From: CAUZWH01 sp965224275
Lineage (GTDB): Bacteria; Pseudomonadota; Alphaproteobacteria; SHVV01
Assembly: GCA_965224275.1 (NCBI GenBank)
Contig: CBDCYR010000015.1
Location: 515,923 to 579,922 of the forward strand
Length of the DNA stretch: 64,000 nucleotides
Reading direction: 5' to 3'
Shown here: piece by piece, positions 10,236-17,948 of the stretch
How the letters are laid out: every line of letters begins with the position of its first letter
How positions within the stretch are numbered: position 1 is the first letter of the stretch
Program-made: the position numbers and the translations under genes
Notes under the pieces: model-generated
What the model was told of the DNA's origin: nothing
The model's database searches: none
What the model saw: only the letters and a program-made list of their open reading frames with translations

Positions 10236-10265
10236 CTTAGGCAGATTCTGCCGAATCTGCCTAAG
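10236..10265. repeat. Perfect 13-bp stem-loop
   Basis: CTTAGGCAGATTC (10236-10248) pairs perfectly with GAATCTGCCTAAG (10253-10265) across a TGCC loop. It overlaps the last codons of the disrupted membrane-protein gene on the minus strand. There is no T-run on either side, so a simple rho-independent terminator is doubtful. A terminal hairpin of the IS91-type unit or a protein-binding site are alternatives. Confidence 0.55.
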
Positions 10266-10601
10266 CCTTAAGATTTACCAGCATTTCGTATCGGGGAGCG
10301 GGTGTGGAAGATACGAATCCATAAATGCCTATACACAATATTGCTGTGGCGAACACGCCGGCGATCATTGATCGTTGGGACTGCAAATATTTGTTCCGAA
10401 AAAAACGAAAAACGAGCCGTGGTGTGTCGGACAAATGAACGCCCGTTAAGAACGCGACGACATAGCCGAGAATGAAGAGTACAGCTGGCGGAAGCGCTAT
10501 TCGGAAGGAAAGTGCGTAGTCCCAGAATGGAAGAAAAATACTGTCTGTCTGGTGACGATAAAGTACCGCGAGTGCGCCCACTATCGCCGGCAAACACGCG
10601 A

Positions 10602-11995
10602 GGCTGTGTCTCGAAAGTGGTGGAAATTTGAGGATGGCGTAATCTCCGGGTGACAAGACAACCACCCAACCGGCGGCTAGCACCGCCAAGGAGATCACGC
10701 CATGAAGAACACTACCGAGACTTCTGCGCTTTCGCTACTGGCCAATGACGCCGGCTATGATCCGCTCGAGGACCGGCTGCGGGAGAACATCAGATCCACG
10801 ATCGAGGCCGTTTTTGAGGAGGAACTTGCGCAGTTTCTCGGGCGCTGCCGATACGGTCGAGAGGACGCGCTTCGGCAAGGGTATCGGAACGGGCACCGGG
10901 AGCGGCAACTGACGGGGACATTCGGGACCGAGAGGGTGAGCGTGCCGCGTGCACGGATCGTTGAGGAAGACGGTCGGGCGTCGGAATGGCGTTCGCGGGC
11001 GCTGCCGCGCTACCAGCGGCTGACCAGAAAGGCCGAGGCGCTGATCGCTTCGGTGTATCTGTCCGGAACCAACACGCGGCGGGTGAAACGCGCGCTGTTC
11101 GGGCTCTTCGGGGGTGCTGTGAGCAAGGACGTTGTGAGCCGGGCGTGGCGCAAGGTGAAGGTCGATTGGGACGCCTGGTGCAGCCGTGGCCTCGCGGATG
11201 AGGATATCGTTCGGCTGATCCTTGACGGCACTGTGATCAAGACCCGACTGGATCGCAAGGCCACCAACATCTCGGTTCTCGCGGCTATAGGGGTGCGCCG
11301 GGATGGCCAGAAGGTCTTGCTTTCGATCGGGAATATGGGCGGAGAAAGCCAGGCGGCGTGGCGCCAGTTCCTCGACGACCTTGATGCGCGTGGACTGAAA
11401 CGGCCCGGGTTTGTCATCGTCGATGGCGCGCCGGGACTGGAGGCGGCTCTGTCGGCGCTTTGGGGCGATGACCTTCCCGTTCAACGCTGCACCGTGCACA
11501 AGCACCGCAACCTTCTGGGTCATGCTCCCAAACACATGCATGACGAGCTGAGCGAAGATTACCGCGATATGATCTATGCCGACACTGCCTCCGAGGTGGA
11601 AACCCGCCGCAAGGCGTTTGTCCGCAAGTGGCGGCTGAAATGCAGGGCCGTCGCGGACAGCCTCGCAGAAGCGGGCGACAAGCTCTTTACCTTCACGCGC
11701 CTGTCCAAGAGCCAATGGAAATCAGCCCGAACGACCAACGCCATTGAGCGTCTCAACGAGGAGTTCAAGCGCCGGATCAAAACACAGACCGTGCTGCCGT
11801 GTCCCGAAACAGTGCCGATGCTCCTCTGGGCGCTCCTCGCTTGCGGCCAAATCCAGATGCGCAAAGTCGATGGATGGGAAACCCTCGATCAGCTAATCGC
11901 CGACGAAACCCTTGACCGCGCGGCCTGACCGCCGCAAAACTCAACCCGCTCGGAGAGGCGCCAAAACCAATTTCCACCACTTTCGAGACACAACC
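10602..11995 (+). mobile_element. IS256-family element, copy 1 (1394 bp)
   Basis: A complete element. The ends read GGCTGTGTCTCGAAAGTGG on the left and its imperfect inverse on the right, forming 27-bp inverted repeats. It is flanked by the 8-bp direct duplication ACACGCGA (10594-10601 and 11996-12003). Copy 1 differs from copies 2 and 3 by at least one silent base (TCT versus TCC, third base at 10732). It interrupts a membrane-protein gene. Confidence 0.95.
10702..11928 (+). CDS. IS256-family (mutator-type) transposase, copy 1
   Basis: A 408-residue DDE transposase. The catalytic acidic residues are visible as D175 (LILDG), D241 (IVDGAPG) and E349 (NAIERLNEEFKRR), with the family's C/H segment QRCTVHKHRN between the second D and the E. 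Protein sequence is identical in all three copies in this window, so the element has moved recently. Start ATG follows AAGGAGATCACGCC, a good ribosome binding site inside the IS. Confidence 0.95.
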   Translation: MKNTTETSALSLLANDAGYDPLEDRLRENIRSTIEAVFEEELAQFLGRCRYGREDALRQGYRNGHRERQLTGTFGTERVSVPRARIVEEDGRASEWRSRALPRYQRLTRKAEALIASVYLSGTNTRRVKRALFGLFGGAVSKDVVSRAWRKVKVDWDAWCSRGLADEDIVRLILDGTVIKTRLDRKATNISVLAAIGVRRDGQKVLLSIGNMGGESQAAWRQFLDDLDARGLKRPGFVIVDGAPGLEAALSALWGDDLPVQRCTVHKHRNLLGHAPKHMHDELSEDYRDMIYADTASEVETRRKAFVRKWRLKCRAVADSLAEAGDKLFTFTRLSKSQWKSARTTNAIERLNEEFKRRIKTQTVLPCPETVPMLLWALLACGQIQMRKVDGWETLDQLIADETLDRAA

Positions 11996-12195
11996 ACACG
12001 CGATGCTCAGCAATTGTAGGAGCGCGAGGCGAGAACCTAACTTACGACGGGCACGGGCCATTCTCGATCACAGATTTTGCCGGAAGGCTGGCTTACTGTG
12101 GATACTCTATCATGCGTAATAAGAGTAAAACTCGTTCCGTCGTGGACGATTGGAAAGTCTCGTGTCACGCGCGCTCCCGCGACGCGGCCCCGCCC

Positions 12196-12801
12196 CTACT
12201 CTTTGTCCAGCGGGCAGTGCTCACGCTCCAGCAAGCGGCTGTTATAGGCTTGCAGATTGGGAAAATCGTCAATCAGGTCGCGCCGGCGCGCCCAATTCAC
12301 GGTGTAACCGGCAATGATGTCGGTGACCGTGAACCGGTTGTCGACCAGATAATCTGCGTCGGCCAATGCCGCGTCCATGCCCCTGGCGCCGCGTTTGAAC
12401 AGCGCTGCGTTTTGCTCGTGTACGGCATCGATGCGGCGTTCTTCGGGCAGGATGAAGCTATTGAGCGCTGAACTCCACAGCCAGGCTTCCATCTCGGTGA
12501 GCACGAATGAGGTCCATTGGTCGTGCAGCGCGCGCTCCCACGTGCCCGATGGAGCGATCAATTTCTTTTCCGGCACCGAATCGGCGATGAAGGTCGAAAT
12601 CGCCGCCGACTCGAACAGCGGCCGGCCGGCAAACACCGCGGCCGGCACCTTGGGAATCGGATGAACTTCGGCGAGCTCGGGTGCGCGCACCGTATCCGCG
12701 CCCTTGTCGAAGGACTCAAAATCCAGCCCGGCCTCCAAAAGAGTCCAGCGGCAGCGTGCCGAACGGGTCGGCCCAAACTCGAACAGTTTGATGTCGGTCA
12801 T
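12196..12801 (-). CDS. Glutathione S-transferase family protein
   Basis: A 201-residue cytosolic GST. The thioredoxin-like N-terminal domain (MTDIKLFEFGPTRSARCRWTL) has Ser/Cys-type residues near the glutathione thiol. FESAAISTFIAD is the glutathione gamma-glutamyl contact (normally E/D-S). A helical C-terminal domain follows. The start at 12801 is supported by GGAGGATG just upstream; a longer in-frame extension to 12975 overlaps the amidohydrolase and looks wrong. It lies 61 bases after the amidohydrolase and probably ends the catabolic operon that begins with hyuA at 20051. Confidence 0.85.
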   Translation of the reverse strand: MTDIKLFEFGPTRSARCRWTLLEAGLDFESFDKGADTVRAPELAEVHPIPKVPAAVFAGRPLFESAAISTFIADSVPEKKLIAPSGTWERALHDQWTSFVLTEMEAWLWSSALNSFILPEERRIDAVHEQNAALFKRGARGMDAALADADYLVDNRFTVTDIIAGYTVNWARRRDLIDDFPNLQAYNSRLLEREHCPLDKE

Positions 12802-12862
12802 GGGTGCATCCTCCCGATTTTGCGAGGCCAAATCGTACCACTGCGAGCCGCAGTTGATCAGG

Positions 12863-14263
12863 TTATACGATCGGCCAGGGGTTACGCGGTGGGGCGTCGA
12901 TCCGATCGAGAATCGCGATGGAGGCGGCTGCAGCTTCGGTGCGATAGGCCGCCTCGTCGATGGTCTGGAATTCACGATCGCGCATCACGATTTGGCCGTC
13001 GATAATGACCGTGCGCACGGCCTCGCCGGTGTTGGAATAGACCAGATTGCCAATCGGATTGCGCATGGGGTTGGGTTGCCAGCCGATCCCGTCGGTATCG
13101 ACAATGATGAGATCGGCGCGTTTGCCGCCCTCGAGCGATCCAATCCCGTCGACTCCGTCCCACAACAATGCGGTGGCCGCGTCCCTCGTTGCCATCTCCA
13201 GCGCCTTGTGGGCGCCGATCACCGTGGGGTCGACCTTGGCGTCCTTGTGGCCACATGCGGCCAGGTACATCACCCGCACCATGTCGAGGAAGCGGCTCAC
13301 CGCACAGGCGTCGGTGCCCAGCACCACGCGGACGTTGGCATCGACCAGTTCAGGAAACTTGCCGTGTGCGATACAGCCGAACCCGCCGAACATACTGGCC
13401 GAGGGGCAGTGACAGACCGACACATCGTGTGCTTTGAGAACGGCGATATCGTCGTCTTCGATCCAGCCCATATGCACGAGGTAGGCATTCGGTCCGAGCA
13501 CGCCGATGCGGCGATAGCGTTCAACCGGGCCAACCCCGTGCGCGTCCCGGGTCGCTTTGACTTCGCCGGGCGTTGTCGCAAGATGCGCATGGATGCCGAC
13601 GCCGAGCGCATCGGCCCGCTGTTTCACCCGCACGCATAAGTCGTCGGTAACGTGCGCCGTGCGCACCAGCGAAAACCAGGCCCGCAATCGGCCATCATGG
13701 GCGCCGTTCCACTTATCAATCACCGCCTCGGCGGTCGCCACCGCGGTATCGGTATCAGCGGTGTAATCTGGCGGCGCGGTGGGATCGTCAACATCGGACG
13801 TCAGCCGCGCAATCACGCCGCGGATGCCCACACGCCCGACCGCGGCCGCGATGGCATCCGGCTGGAACGTTCCGGGATCGGCGAAACAGGTGGTGCCGTG
13901 ACGGATCATCTCGAGAAACGTGCCGGTCGCCGCCAGTTCCGCTTCGGCGTCGGACAGACCAACCTCGTAAGGCCACACCCGATCGCGCCAGCGTTCCGGG
14001 AACTTCATATCATCGATGAAGCCCTTCGACAGAAAGTGAACCGGGTGGTTGTGGCCGTCGATCAATCCCGGCATCACCAGCTTGTCGCGCGCATCGATCG
14101 TCGTCGTTGCGGCGTAGGAGTCAGCAAAAACGTCGGTCTTGCCGACCGCCACGATGGCGCCATCCGCGATCGCCACCGCACCATCCGAAATCAACCGGCG
14201 CTCGCGGTCCATCGTGACCACGAGCCCGTGGTTTATCAGGAGATCGACGGGCTCTTGTATCAA
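12863..14263 (-). CDS. Amidohydrolase (chlorohydrolase/deaminase type)
   Basis: A 466-residue metal-dependent TIM-barrel hydrolase of the amidohydrolase superfamily, in the group of atrazine chlorohydrolase, cytosine deaminase and 8-oxoguanine deaminase. Metal ligands are visible as HNH (residues 71-73, in GLIDGHNHP), HAHLATT in the middle, HMGW, and the aspartate of LGTDA. The N-terminal beta-sandwich (LINHGLVVTMDRER) and C-terminal GKRADLIIVD strand complete the fold. It follows hyuB by 37 bases. An amine- or halide-releasing step on an N-heterocycle fits the hydantoinase context, but that is inference. Confidence 0.85.
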   Translation of the reverse strand: MIQEPVDLLINHGLVVTMDRERRLISDGAVAIADGAIVAVGKTDVFADSYAATTTIDARDKLVMPGLIDGHNHPVHFLSKGFIDDMKFPERWRDRVWPYEVGLSDAEAELAATGTFLEMIRHGTTCFADPGTFQPDAIAAAVGRVGIRGVIARLTSDVDDPTAPPDYTADTDTAVATAEAVIDKWNGAHDGRLRAWFSLVRTAHVTDDLCVRVKQRADALGVGIHAHLATTPGEVKATRDAHGVGPVERYRRIGVLGPNAYLVHMGWIEDDDIAVLKAHDVSVCHCPSASMFGGFGCIAHGKFPELVDANVRVVLGTDACAVSRFLDMVRVMYLAACGHKDAKVDPTVIGAHKALEMATRDAATALLWDGVDGIGSLEGGKRADLIIVDTDGIGWQPNPMRNPIGNLVYSNTGEAVRTVIIDGQIVMRDREFQTIDEAAYRTEAAAASIAILDRIDAPPRNPWPIV

Positions 14264-14299
14264 CGCATCACGCCCAACGCATCCTACGACGGGGGGGCG

Positions 14300-16090
14300 T
14301 CATTCCGCCGCTTGCGCAGGCTTGCGCGCGGCAGACAAACGTGCCCGTTCGCGCGATGTGGCCGTATCATCCACCGCCATCACCGCGGAATCGATGATCA
14401 CGCCGTAGTCGCGTTTGGCGCCTTCAATCGAGATGTAGTCGTTGCGCACGTCGGCCAGCACACGATTGGAATCGCGATCGAGGGGATCGCCCCACCCGCC
14501 ACCGGCACCGGACTGAACGAAGATGCGGCCGCCCTTGGGCACGACAATGCCATAGCAGTAGTCGGGCACCATGATTTCGTCGTCGGCGCCCTCGTTCAGC
14601 ACGAAAAAATTGCCGGCCCCGGGCTTGCCGCCGCAATAGCCGGCCATGGTGTGCTCGTAGCCCTGGCTGTAAACGATGCAACTCACCTCATCGAGCATCT
14701 CGCGGCGATAGTGCAGCGCTGGCGCGCCGCGGAATTCCCCGGGCGCGGCGGTGTCGTTGGCGTATTCGACCTGGATGTAGCGATAGGGGTATTGCTGTTC
14801 GAACATCTCAAGCGACGGCAAGCGTAGCGCGCAGAACGGCGCCGCATTGCCGCCCCAACCGTCGACGCCCTTGGCCCCGCCGGCGCTCATTGCGGTGGCA
14901 TTGATATCGCTGCCGACGAAAAAGCGCCCGGTTCGTGAATTCGTACCAAACACCCGCACATTGCACAGATCGATATCGGCCGCACCGACCAGGTCGGGGC
15001 AGATATCCTCGAACGCCTTCATCACGGCTTCGGCGATGTCGGAGCCGATACACACCGTGGAATGGCCGACCGGTGCCGGCGGATCGCAGTTGACCACCGA
15101 GTGATCGGGCAGCTTGATCGTGAACGGACGGAAGTAACCGGAATTGACCGGCAGATCGGGAAACAGGGCAACCAACGAGGTGTAAACGTTGGAGTAGGTG
15201 TTGGTTGCCACCGAATTGACGAATCCCGGCACCTGCGGATCACTACCGGCAAAGTCAATCACAACATCGCTGCCGGCAACGGTAACCGAGGTGGTGACCT
15301 TGACCGGGCCGCCGCCGGCATAGTCGTGATCGAGGTAGGCTTCACCGTGGTAGATGCCGTCCGGCCACTTGGCGATTTCCGCCCGCAGCCGGTTTTCGGC
15401 ATAGCCAAGCACGTAATCGACGGATCGGTTGACAAGATCGGCGCCGTATTTGTCGACCAGCGCCAGCATGCGCCGCGCGCCGATCACGCAACCGCCGACC
15501 ATGGCGTTGAGATCGCCGGTGATGTCGTCTTTGGTGCGCGTGTTTGAGAGGATCAGGTTCCACAAGTCCTCGACCAATACACCGCGTTCACGCAGGCGCA
15601 CCGGCGGTACCCGGAAGCCCTCTTGCCAGATATCGCGGGCGATCGTGTTGTACCCACCCGGCGCGCAGCCGCCGACGTCGTTGACGTGACCGCGCACCGA
15701 GGTGAAGTAACGGGGCTGGCCATCGACGAAGACGGGGTAGACGATGGTCCAATCCGGAATGTGACTGCCGCCGTAATAGGGATCGGTGGCGAAGAACACA
15801 TCACCGTCGTGGATGTCCTCGCGATAGATCTCCAAAACCGTTTCGACCGATGTCAACGCCGCGAAGATATGGGTCGGCACCGATTGGGCCCGGGCCAGCA
15901 AGCTGACGTTGTTGCCGTCGGCGTAGAACAGGCCCACCGAATAATCGTGGGTCTCCGAGAAAATCGGCGAGATCGAGGTGTTCTCGACGACGCGGCTAAT
16001 CTCACCGCACACGGTTTCGACGTAGTTGCGAACGATCTCGGCCGTGATCAGTTCAGACTTGGTCAACTCTGATCTGGTGAGGTCGCTCAT
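14300..16090 (-). CDS. hyuB: Hydantoinase/oxoprolinase subunit B (second set)
   Basis: A 596-residue HyuB-family protein, clearly diverged from the copy at 3856. Family segments include ATDPYYGGSHIPDW (residues about 100-113), SVRGHVNDVGG, and the C-terminal GAGGGWGDPLDRD. Its ATG overlaps the stop of the upstream shortened HyuB-like gene by four bases (ATGA), so the two are translationally coupled. Together with hyuA at 17937 they would make a three-subunit enzyme. Confidence 0.88.
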   Translation of the reverse strand: MSDLTRSELTKSELITAEIVRNYVETVCGEISRVVENTSISPIFSETHDYSVGLFYADGNNVSLLARAQSVPTHIFAALTSVETVLEIYREDIHDGDVFFATDPYYGGSHIPDWTIVYPVFVDGQPRYFTSVRGHVNDVGGCAPGGYNTIARDIWQEGFRVPPVRLRERGVLVEDLWNLILSNTRTKDDITGDLNAMVGGCVIGARRMLALVDKYGADLVNRSVDYVLGYAENRLRAEIAKWPDGIYHGEAYLDHDYAGGGPVKVTTSVTVAGSDVVIDFAGSDPQVPGFVNSVATNTYSNVYTSLVALFPDLPVNSGYFRPFTIKLPDHSVVNCDPPAPVGHSTVCIGSDIAEAVMKAFEDICPDLVGAADIDLCNVRVFGTNSRTGRFFVGSDINATAMSAGGAKGVDGWGGNAAPFCALRLPSLEMFEQQYPYRYIQVEYANDTAAPGEFRGAPALHYRREMLDEVSCIVYSQGYEHTMAGYCGGKPGAGNFFVLNEGADDEIMVPDYCYGIVVPKGGRIFVQSGAGGGWGDPLDRDSNRVLADVRNDYISIEGAKRDYGVIIDSAVMAVDDTATSRERARLSAARKPAQAAE

Positions 16091-17283
16091 GCCGCACTCT
16101 CCGTACGCCCAGCTTCTTCCGCAACCACTGCCGCGGCACGCGCGGTGGTGATTTTCCCGGTCGTGGGATCCAGTATATCGCCAATCCGGCGCTCACGATA
16201 CGCAACCCACGCTGCGTCGGCATCAACCGCAATATCACCGCTTGCCAAGGCATCGAGTACGGCGCGAAACACCGCCTGACCGGTCGTTTGCCGGCCGATT
16301 CCGACTGCGGTTGGGACCGACGCCGCCAGGCGGGACCCTTCAGGGAGTTCGATCGCGAGGGCTTGGCCGAGCGCATCGCTGTGCAACCCGTTGAGGTCGA
16401 GCGCACTCGCTACGGCCCCGAGAACGAGATCTTCGGTCATCCCCGCCGTACAATTGATCGGTCGCGGATCGATCGCTGGGGGATCGCGAAACCTCACCCG
16501 CAATACCTTAGACACAACCTCGATCGTGAGCGCGACCGTACCGTCGTCCTGGTCGTCCCAGGACACGTCAACCTCGGCCTGCCCCGCGTGTTGACCGGGT
16601 GCAAGGGCCGCCAGTGCGGCGTTGATGATCGCGGCGTCAGCCTCTCCTGCCTGCTCGCGATGGGCATCCAGCGATCCTAGAAAATCACCGAGCCCGGCAA
16701 ACCGTTCAGCCAACGCGATCGCCGCATCCGCCATTCCCGCAACGCTCGCAAGCGTGATCGCTGGCGTCCGGCTATTGAGTATGAGTGTGTCGGTGGCTTC
16801 GCGCCGCGCCGCACCCGCGAGCCGAACCTTCACCGGCACGACGCGCCCGCCTTCGGCCCAACGGTCGAATGCTTGGGGGCTGTGGCCGCCGAGTTCCCAG
16901 CCGCCAAAGTCTGGGATGTCGGCGCGGACGATCGCCCAGTGATCGGGTTCATCGTCCGCCGCGGCCGTCAACCAAATCGGCACCACGGTGGAGATCTGCG
17001 TCGGGTGGACGCTGCCGCCATCGGGATCGTTGAGCACGGCGGCGTCGCCCGGCCGCCACGCCGCGCCAAAGAACGCCCGCATCGCCGCGACGATCCGCCG
17101 GGTCGTCGCGGCCGTGGTTGCGTCAGACCCGGCGACCATGGTGCCATCGGCGGCGGCGAGCGCGGCGGTTGCATGAACCTCCCACGGCAAATCCAGGTGA
17201 GCGATGTAACCGGCTACGGCTTCGTCGAGCAACGGCAGGAGCTGAGCCTCGAGGCTGTTGGCGCTGACGGAACGTGTTGCCAT
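16087..17283 (-). CDS. Shortened HyuB-like protein
   Basis: A 398-residue relative of HyuB, about 200 residues shorter than usual. The family core is still recognisable: RPGDAAVLNDPDGGSVHPTQI corresponds to the DPYxGGSH segment, and SRTPAITLASVAGMADAAIALAERF to the following helix. The long C-terminal region with the GxGGGxGDP motif is missing and replaced by a different tail. The open frame is uninterrupted and overlaps hyuB by four bases, so this looks like a specialised subunit rather than a decayed copy. Multi-subunit acetophenone carboxylase offers a precedent for extra subunits in this family. Confidence 0.65.
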   Translation of the reverse strand: MATRSVSANSLEAQLLPLLDEAVAGYIAHLDLPWEVHATAALAAADGTMVAGSDATTAATTRRIVAAMRAFFGAAWRPGDAAVLNDPDGGSVHPTQISTVVPIWLTAAADDEPDHWAIVRADIPDFGGWELGGHSPQAFDRWAEGGRVVPVKVRLAGAARREATDTLILNSRTPAITLASVAGMADAAIALAERFAGLGDFLGSLDAHREQAGEADAAIINAALAALAPGQHAGQAEVDVSWDDQDDGTVALTIEVVSKVLRVRFRDPPAIDPRPINCTAGMTEDLVLGAVASALDLNGLHSDALGQALAIELPEGSRLAASVPTAVGIGRQTTGQAVFRAVLDALASGDIAVDADAAWVAYRERRIGDILDPTTGKITTARAAAVVAEEAGRTESAA

Positions 17284-17326
17284 CTTGATCCTTGATTTGG
17301 CAATCTAGCTAAGTATATTAGCTAAT

Positions 17327-17557
17327 ATGACCACAGTGAAAATTCACGAGGCAAAGACGTCGTTATCAAAATTGATCGAGCGAGCGTGTGCGGGCGAAGA
17401 AATTATCATCGCCCGCCGTGATCTGCCGGTTGTTCGTCTGGTCCCCATAGCGCCGCCGCCGAAGCGAGAGTTCGGCAGGTTTCGCGGCGAGATGCAAGTG
17501 GACGAGCGCTTCTTCGATCCCTTGCCCGCGGACGAGTTACAAGCTTGGGAAGACTGA
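17327..17557 (+). CDS. Antitoxin, Phd/YefM (prevent-host-death) type
   Basis: A 76-residue antitoxin. The N-terminal KIHEAKTSLSKLIERACAGEEIIIARRDLPVVRL is the Phd/YefM DNA-binding fold, while the acidic C-terminal part would wrap the toxin. It starts 43 bases from the divergent HyuB-like gene, so the intergenic space probably holds its autoregulated promoter. The PIN toxin gene follows immediately. Confidence 0.9.
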   Translation: MTTVKIHEAKTSLSKLIERACAGEEIIIARRDLPVVRLVPIAPPPKREFGRFRGEMQVDERFFDPLPADELQAWED

Positions 17558-17558
17558 G

Positions 17559-17948
17559 CTGGACGTTCTTCTCGATACCCATGCCTTGCTGTGGTGGGCG
17601 GCCGGTGATCACCACCTACCCCCGGCCATGCGCAAGTTGATTGAAGACGCTGATAACGACTTGTTCGTAAGTGCGGCATCGGTGTGGGAAATCGCGACCA
17701 AGGTGCGCCTCGGTAAACTGCCAAACGCGAGGACATTCACTTCCAATCTGGTCGCAAATGTTGTTGGCGAAGGCTTCGAGCCGCTAGACGTTACCCTGGC
17801 CCACGCCAACCGTGCCGGATCCCTACTGGGAGCGCTCAAAGACCCGTTTGATCGCATGCTCATCGCCCAGTCGCTCCTCGAAGCGCTGCCCATAATCAGT
17901 ATCGATCGCGCGTTTGACGAATATGGCGTCAAACGGTTATGGAGCTGA
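17559..17948 (+). CDS. vapC: PIN-domain toxin (VapC type)
   Basis: A PIN-domain ribonuclease of about 129 residues. The acidic metal ligands are all seen: D in LLDTHALLWW, E in SVWEIATKVRLGK, and D residues in DPFDRMLIAQ and the final SIDRAFDEY. The first aspartate lies upstream of the TTG at 17586, so that start would delete a catalytic residue. The frame must begin earlier, perhaps at the CTG at 17559 one base after the antitoxin stop. Its 3' end overlaps the convergent hyuA by 12 bases. Confidence 0.85.
   Translation: MDVLLDTHALLWWAAGDHHLPPAMRKLIEDADNDLFVSAASVWEIATKVRLGKLPNARTFTSNLVANVVGEGFEPLDVTLAHANRAGSLLGALKDPFDRMLIAQSLLEALPIISIDRAFDEYGVKRLWS

Larger units (their letters stand above)
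10261..12061 (-). pseudogene. Small membrane-protein gene split by IS256 copy 1
   Basis: The 5' part (12061-11996) encodes MARARRKLGSRL and onward to LLSIAC. After removal of the IS and one copy of the 8-bp duplication, the frame continues seamlessly at 10601 with LPAIVGALAVLYRH and ends at 10261. The rebuilt protein is about 133 residues with three hydrophobic segments, so an inner-membrane protein of unknown function. A long frame at 10261-10698 borrows about 32 residues from the IS end and is an artefact of the insertion. I do not recognise the family. Confidence 0.75.
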
